Both the position numbers and the translations under genes were made by a program. Of a stretch of 64,000 nucleotides of DNA, positions 60,687 to 64,000 are shown in pieces. Below the pieces are notes generated by a model. That model was not told the origin of the DNA. It saw only the letters and a list, made by a program, of their open reading frames with translations, and made no database searches. Source of the DNA: Flavobacterium sp. ov086. Lineage in GTDB: Bacteria > Bacteroidota > Bacteroidia > Flavobacteriales > Flavobacteriaceae. The stretch spans positions 372,001 through 436,000 of the forward strand of contig NZ_FZNL01000001.1 of NCBI RefSeq assembly GCF_900187965.1, read 5' to 3'. Each line of letters opens with the position of its first letter. Positions within the stretch are counted from its first letter, which is position 1.

Positions 60687-61649
60687 TTAAATAGATTTAA
60701 GATTTTTGTTAGTTTTCAAAGTGTCTATTAGCTTTTGCGTAAACAATTCTGAACCCTTCTTATTAAGATGTTCTGCATTGTAAAAATATATTTTTTTAAT
60801 TGACATCGAATCATTCGAATAATCATAAAACGGAATATTATATTTTTTACTGAAATTTCTGTACAACAATATTATGCTATCTCTATTTTTAACGAATTTC
60901 TGTCCCTCTATATATTCAGGGGTATAAACTAAAACAATCTCTATTTTTTTATCCTTACATTCTCTTAAATATTTATCAAACAAAAGCACTGATGCATTAT
61001 CCAATTTTATATCATAATTCTTCATTTTCTTTTTTGCTTTATCAAAATCCGAATTCCATTTCCAATCTTGTCCTTGATAACCTTTTATCCTTACCTCTTT
61101 ATCCTTATCAATTTTAAACATAGAGAAGACATTTTTTTTAACATCCCGGCATTTAGAGTACCTGATTAAAGGAATCACATAATCAATTAAATCAAAACCG
61201 TTATAACTTATTGTTTTGGCTCTAATTTTATTATTCCAAAGCATATATGGAAGAAATTGCTCAAAATCATACAGATCCTTTCTTTTCATTAAAGTAAATA
61301 TATCCACAGAATGAATAATCAATTTAGGTCTAGTGTTATTTTCGAGTAATAATGAATGCCTGAGATGTTGTAACCAAAAGTTATGTCCATCTATCCCTAA
61401 ATTATATGTTGACAAATTTAATTCATTAGATAGCATTGTTGGATTAATCTGTGTCCAAGCTCTGGAACTCCCATATATAACAATATCTGAATTAATTTTT
61501 CCATCAATTATATCATTCCAAGTGGAATATTCCCCTTCCGCATAAGTATTTGACTTTTTTAAATTTTTTGATATAAAAACATCAACAAAGTATGCTATGA
61601 AAATGATTGGAGTTAAAAAAAGCAGTAGTTGTATTATAAATTTTCTCAT
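60687..61649 (-). CDS. SGNH-hydrolase-like membrane-anchored protein
   Basis: The ATG at 61649 (MRKFIIQLLLFLTPIIFIAY) gives a signal anchor; it is 2 bp after the MBOAT stop. The 320 residues have an SGNH/GDSL-like arrangement: Ser in VIYGSSRAWTQINP (about 57), then NLGIDGHNFWLQHLR, a strand before YTPEYIEGQ, and a terminal AEHLNKKGSELF with His in the block V position (Asp of DxxH is Ala/Glu here). The family partners MBOAT acyltransferases in acetylating extracellular polysaccharide. Confidence 0.82.
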   Translation of the reverse strand: MRKFIIQLLLFLTPIIFIAYFVDVFISKNLKKSNTYAEGEYSTWNDIIDGKINSDIVIYGSSRAWTQINPTMLSNELNLSTYNLGIDGHNFWLQHLRHSLLLENNTRPKLIIHSVDIFTLMKRKDLYDFEQFLPYMLWNNKIRAKTISYNGFDLIDYVIPLIRYSKCRDVKKNVFSMFKIDKDKEVRIKGYQGQDWKWNSDFDKAKKKMKNYDIKLDNASVLLFDKYLRECKDKKIEIVLVYTPEYIEGQKFVKNRDSIILLYRNFSKKYNIPFYDYSNDSMSIKKIYFYNAEHLNKKGSELFTQKLIDTLKTNKNLKSI

Positions 61650-61651
61650 AT

Positions 61652-63100
61652 TTAGAATTGAAAATAAATGAATTTTTGTTCTGTGCCTGCAAAATAAAAT
61701 ATAGCAATTATTATAACGTAATACAATCCCCATCTTATGATTTTAGGTAATGCATTCCCTAATTTTGCAATGGCGTATTGTTGTTCCCTGCCAAACCATT
61801 CTACCAATACAAAAATAATCATCAATAACATTAAGGGTTTAACAAAGTCATCATTTTCATACATAGGATATACAAATAAGCTTTTCGAAAATATTTTCGT
61901 GATTATATTCCAAGCATGAGATAAATTTTCTGCTCTAAAAAAAATCCATGCAAAAACAGTTAAACTGAATGTTAAAAACATTGAAACTAATTCTTTGATG
62001 GTTGGAAAATATTTTCCCTGAGCCACAATGTCAAGATTAGTTCTATTGGTATTAAAAATTATCGAAGGCAGAATAAATAAAGCATTCAGAAATCCCCATA
62101 CAATAAATGTCCAATTTGCCCCATGCCAAAAACCACTTACAAGAAATATTATAAAAATATTTCTAATTTTCATCCAGTTTCCTCCCTTACTTCCCCCTAA
62201 AGGTATGTACAGATAATCTCTAAACCAGGTTGACAAAGATATATGCCAACGCCTCCAAAATTCGGCTATATCCCTTGAGAAATAAGGAAATGCAAAATTC
62301 CTCAATAAGTCGATCCCAAAAAGTCTTGCCGTACCTATTGCAATATCGGAATAGCCTGAAAAGTCACCATAAATTTGAAATGTAAAAAATATTGCTCCCA
62401 CAAGAAGTGTACTTCCTGAGTACTCTGTGGAATTATTAAATATCATATTAGCATACTCTGCACATTGGTCAGCAATTACTACTTTTTTAAATAATCCCCA
62501 TAAAATCTGTTTCAATCCATCAACTGCTTTTGAGTAGTCAAAATTCCTTTCTTTTTTTATTTGTGGTAAAAGATGTGTTGCACGTTCAATTGGACCCGCT
62601 ACCAACAATGGAAAAAAACTTACAAAAACGGAATAATCAACAAAATTCCTCTCAGGTTTAATTCGGTCTTTATATATATCGATTACATACGATAATCCGT
62701 GAAAAGTATAAAAGGAAATTCCGACAGGCAAAATCACTTTTAAAAACAAAGGGCTTATAGAAAATCCAAAACTAGAAATTACATTTGCAAAAGAACTGGC
62801 AAAAAAATTATAGTATTTAAAAATACCTAGAAATCCAAGATTTACAGCTATACTTAACCAAAACCAAAATTTCTTATTACTTTGACTTTTCGCTTCCGAC
62901 ATTTTAATCCCCGTATAATAATCTAACAAAGTCGAAAAAACAAGTAAGAATAAAAATCGCCAATCCCAACAAGCATAAAAAAAATAACTTGCGATTAAAA
63001 GTAGAATATTTTGAAATTTAAAAGATTTTTTTACGACAAACCAATAGAGTATAAATATTAAAAGCAAAAAAAATGCAAAGTTTACCGAATTAAAAAGCAT
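61652..63100 (-). CDS. MBOAT O-acyltransferase, AlgI/DltB-like
   Basis: These 482 residues contain about ten to twelve membrane helices. MBOAT signatures are RRWHISLSTWFRDYLYIPLG (about 280-300) and the catalytic His in SGFWHGANWTFIVWG (about 325). It moves an acetyl group across the inner membrane to a partner that modifies polysaccharide; alginate or cell-wall polymers are possible. It is co-transcribed with the SGNH protein (2-bp gap). Confidence 0.92.
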   Translation of the reverse strand: MLFNSVNFAFFLLLIFILYWFVVKKSFKFQNILLLIASYFFYACWDWRFLFLLVFSTLLDYYTGIKMSEAKSQSNKKFWFWLSIAVNLGFLGIFKYYNFFASSFANVISSFGFSISPLFLKVILPVGISFYTFHGLSYVIDIYKDRIKPERNFVDYSVFVSFFPLLVAGPIERATHLLPQIKKERNFDYSKAVDGLKQILWGLFKKVVIADQCAEYANMIFNNSTEYSGSTLLVGAIFFTFQIYGDFSGYSDIAIGTARLFGIDLLRNFAFPYFSRDIAEFWRRWHISLSTWFRDYLYIPLGGSKGGNWMKIRNIFIIFLVSGFWHGANWTFIVWGFLNALFILPSIIFNTNRTNLDIVAQGKYFPTIKELVSMFLTFSLTVFAWIFFRAENLSHAWNIITKIFSKSLFVYPMYENDDFVKPLMLLMIIFVLVEWFGREQQYAIAKLGNALPKIIRWGLYYVIIIAIFYFAGTEQKFIYFQF

Positions 63101-63423
63101 AATATAAACTCATAAATGTTATCAAAAGGAGTAAATTGGCCACCGAAAAGTAGTTTCATTTGCAAATATATTATATTCCATTTCTTTTTTGTTAAACTGG
63201 CCAGTTATTAATTTAACCATTTATCCAGCCCAAGCAATTTTATAATAATAGCCAACGAATTAGATTTTAAACACTACCACTTAGTTTATTTAATTTCATA
63301 TAAACTTTTTTAAAATCTTCGGAAAACAAGTTCGACATTTTAACTGTTAAGGGTAAAAAAACCTCTGTTAGAGCTACTTAAAAATCTATACCTTTATATT
63401 TGCAAATTATAACTGGTTATAAA
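63101..63423. other. Divergent region with repeat copy 2 and SRPBCC promoter
   Basis: No gene is visible. It holds copy 2 of the 70-nt repeat (63301-63370) and a -7 TATATTTG (63395-63402) for the SRPBCC gene. Transcription start is expected near 63410, so a start codon at 63400 is excluded. Confidence 0.6.
63301..63370. repeat. 70-nt direct repeat, copy 2
   Basis: See copy 1 at 60181. The stem of the terminator is not conserved here (AACCTCTGTTAGAGC). The two copies bracket the MBOAT/SGNH pair. Confidence 0.5.
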
Positions 63424-63852
63424 ATGGAAAAAATAGAACACATCAATTATATCAAATCACCCATTACAGATGTTTATAAAGCACTAACAACACAAGAAGG
63501 TCTTGGTGCTGTTTGGACAGAAGAATTGCTTGTTAGGCCGGAAGTAGGGTTTATCAATGAGTTTGGCTTCGGGGATAATGATCTCACAAAAATGAAAATA
63601 CTGGAATTATCTCCAAACAAAAGAGTATTATGGGAATGTGTAGATTCTGACCCAGAATGGATTGGAACTGGCATTTCATTTGACCTAAGAGAGAAAGACG
63701 GAGTAACGGCAGTTGTTCTCAAACATTTTGATTGGCGTGAATTAACCGAGTTTTACCAATGGTGCAATTATAATTGGGCAATGTTTCTTTTAAGTCTCAA
63801 AAGTTATTGTGAAGATGGTAAAGGAACCCCTTATCAAAAGCGGAAGTTTTAG
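63424..63852 (+). CDS. SRPBCC (AHSA1-like) domain protein
   Basis: The start is ATG 63424, because the promoter -7 box lies at 63395-63402. The 142-residue START-like fold protein shows IEHINYIKSPITDVYKALTT at the start, NEFGFGDND, VLWECVDSDPEWIGTGISFD, and a C-terminal helix (YQWCNYNWAMFLLSLKSYC). It probably binds a hydrophobic ligand. Cytoplasmic. Convergent with the OsmC-like gene. Confidence 0.85.
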   Translation: MEKIEHINYIKSPITDVYKALTTQEGLGAVWTEELLVRPEVGFINEFGFGDNDLTKMKILELSPNKRVLWECVDSDPEWIGTGISFDLREKDGVTAVVLKHFDWRELTEFYQWCNYNWAMFLLSLKSYCEDGKGTPYQKRKF

Positions 63853-63872
63853 GCTATAACCTTCATAAAGGC

Positions 63873-64000
63873 TTATTTTACAATAGCATAAAATTCACAA
63901 CTCGCTTCATGCAAAACAGGAAAATTGCATGAATTGGCAATAAAGCACAATTGATTTGCTTTTTTATGAAGTTCAATCGCTAAATCAATTTTATCCGGAT
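63873..64000 (-). CDS. OsmC-family protein (C-terminal fragment at window edge)
   Basis: The minus-strand frame reads PDKIDLAIELHKKANQLCFI, then ANSCNFPVLHEASCEFYAIV and K, stop at 63873-63875. This matches the C-terminal end of OsmC/Ohr-type thiol peroxidases: the CFIANS block holds the second redox Cys region. The N-terminus lies outside the window. Confidence 0.7.
   Translation of the reverse strand, partial: PDKIDLAIELHKKANQLCFIANSCNFPVLHEASCEFYAIVK

Overview
The window comes from a Flavobacterium-type member of the Bacteroidota. It is AT-rich, its promoters carry TAnnTTTG -7 boxes instead of sigma70 -10 boxes, and ribosome binding sites are weak. The housekeeping proteins (long PurF, IPExxxVDY protein, bL25/CTC, secreted bleomycin-hydrolase-like peptidase, DUF6249) are those expected of Flavobacteriia.

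Layout. 1-1400: left edge of a small bacteriocin-type locus: partial membrane protein, a 45-residue double-glycine leader peptide and an HTH protein. 1727-3379: rseP, then two tandem tRNA-Asn genes. 3500-13533: a mixed block of regulators and envelope proteins. It includes a DyP-type peroxidase with a companion protein, a secreted C1B peptidase, two outer-membrane barrel proteins, an AraC regulator with a membrane domain, and a DUF4136 lipoprotein. 13952-22119: a co-directional minus-strand cluster: DUF2252 protein, two DUF1254/DUF1214 lipoproteins plus a decayed fragment of a third, an outer-membrane protein, a HAD-phosphatase lipoprotein and an arylsulfatase. Upstream of the sulfatase are two identical 22-bp perfect palindromes. 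22730-37497: core genes (pyk, rnc, fabF, acpP, purN, rnhA, an ECF sigma/anti-sigma pair, a PfkB kinase, purF, sodA, pth, rplY, prs). Between purF and sodA are two tandem copies of an unannotated small-RNA-like element, each ending in its own terminator.

37801-about 60270 is a genomic island next to tRNA-Leu(CAA). A large serine recombinase reads into the tRNA and takes its stop codon from the anticodon loop. The island carries a small resolvase, several XRE regulators with clear operator palindromes, a propeller histidine kinase/LytTR pair, a YwqK-type lipoprotein, and a defence-like right half. That half holds a RES-like protein with a DUF262/DUF1524 protein, an XRE-ImmA/IrrE operon, an anti-phage dCTP deaminase (AvcD type) followed 3 bp later by a 69-residue protein, and a divergent PIN-domain nuclease.

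60270-64000: an MBOAT O-acyltransferase with an SGNH-like partner, bracketed by two copies of a 70-nt imperfect direct repeat. After it come an SRPBCC protein and the C-terminal end of an OsmC-family protein at the window edge.

The best candidates for undescribed biology are the tandem small-RNA pair (33556-33833), the deaminase/small protein/PIN module (57041-60144), the RES/DUF262 pair, the sulfatase operator pair, and the leader peptide at 858-995.
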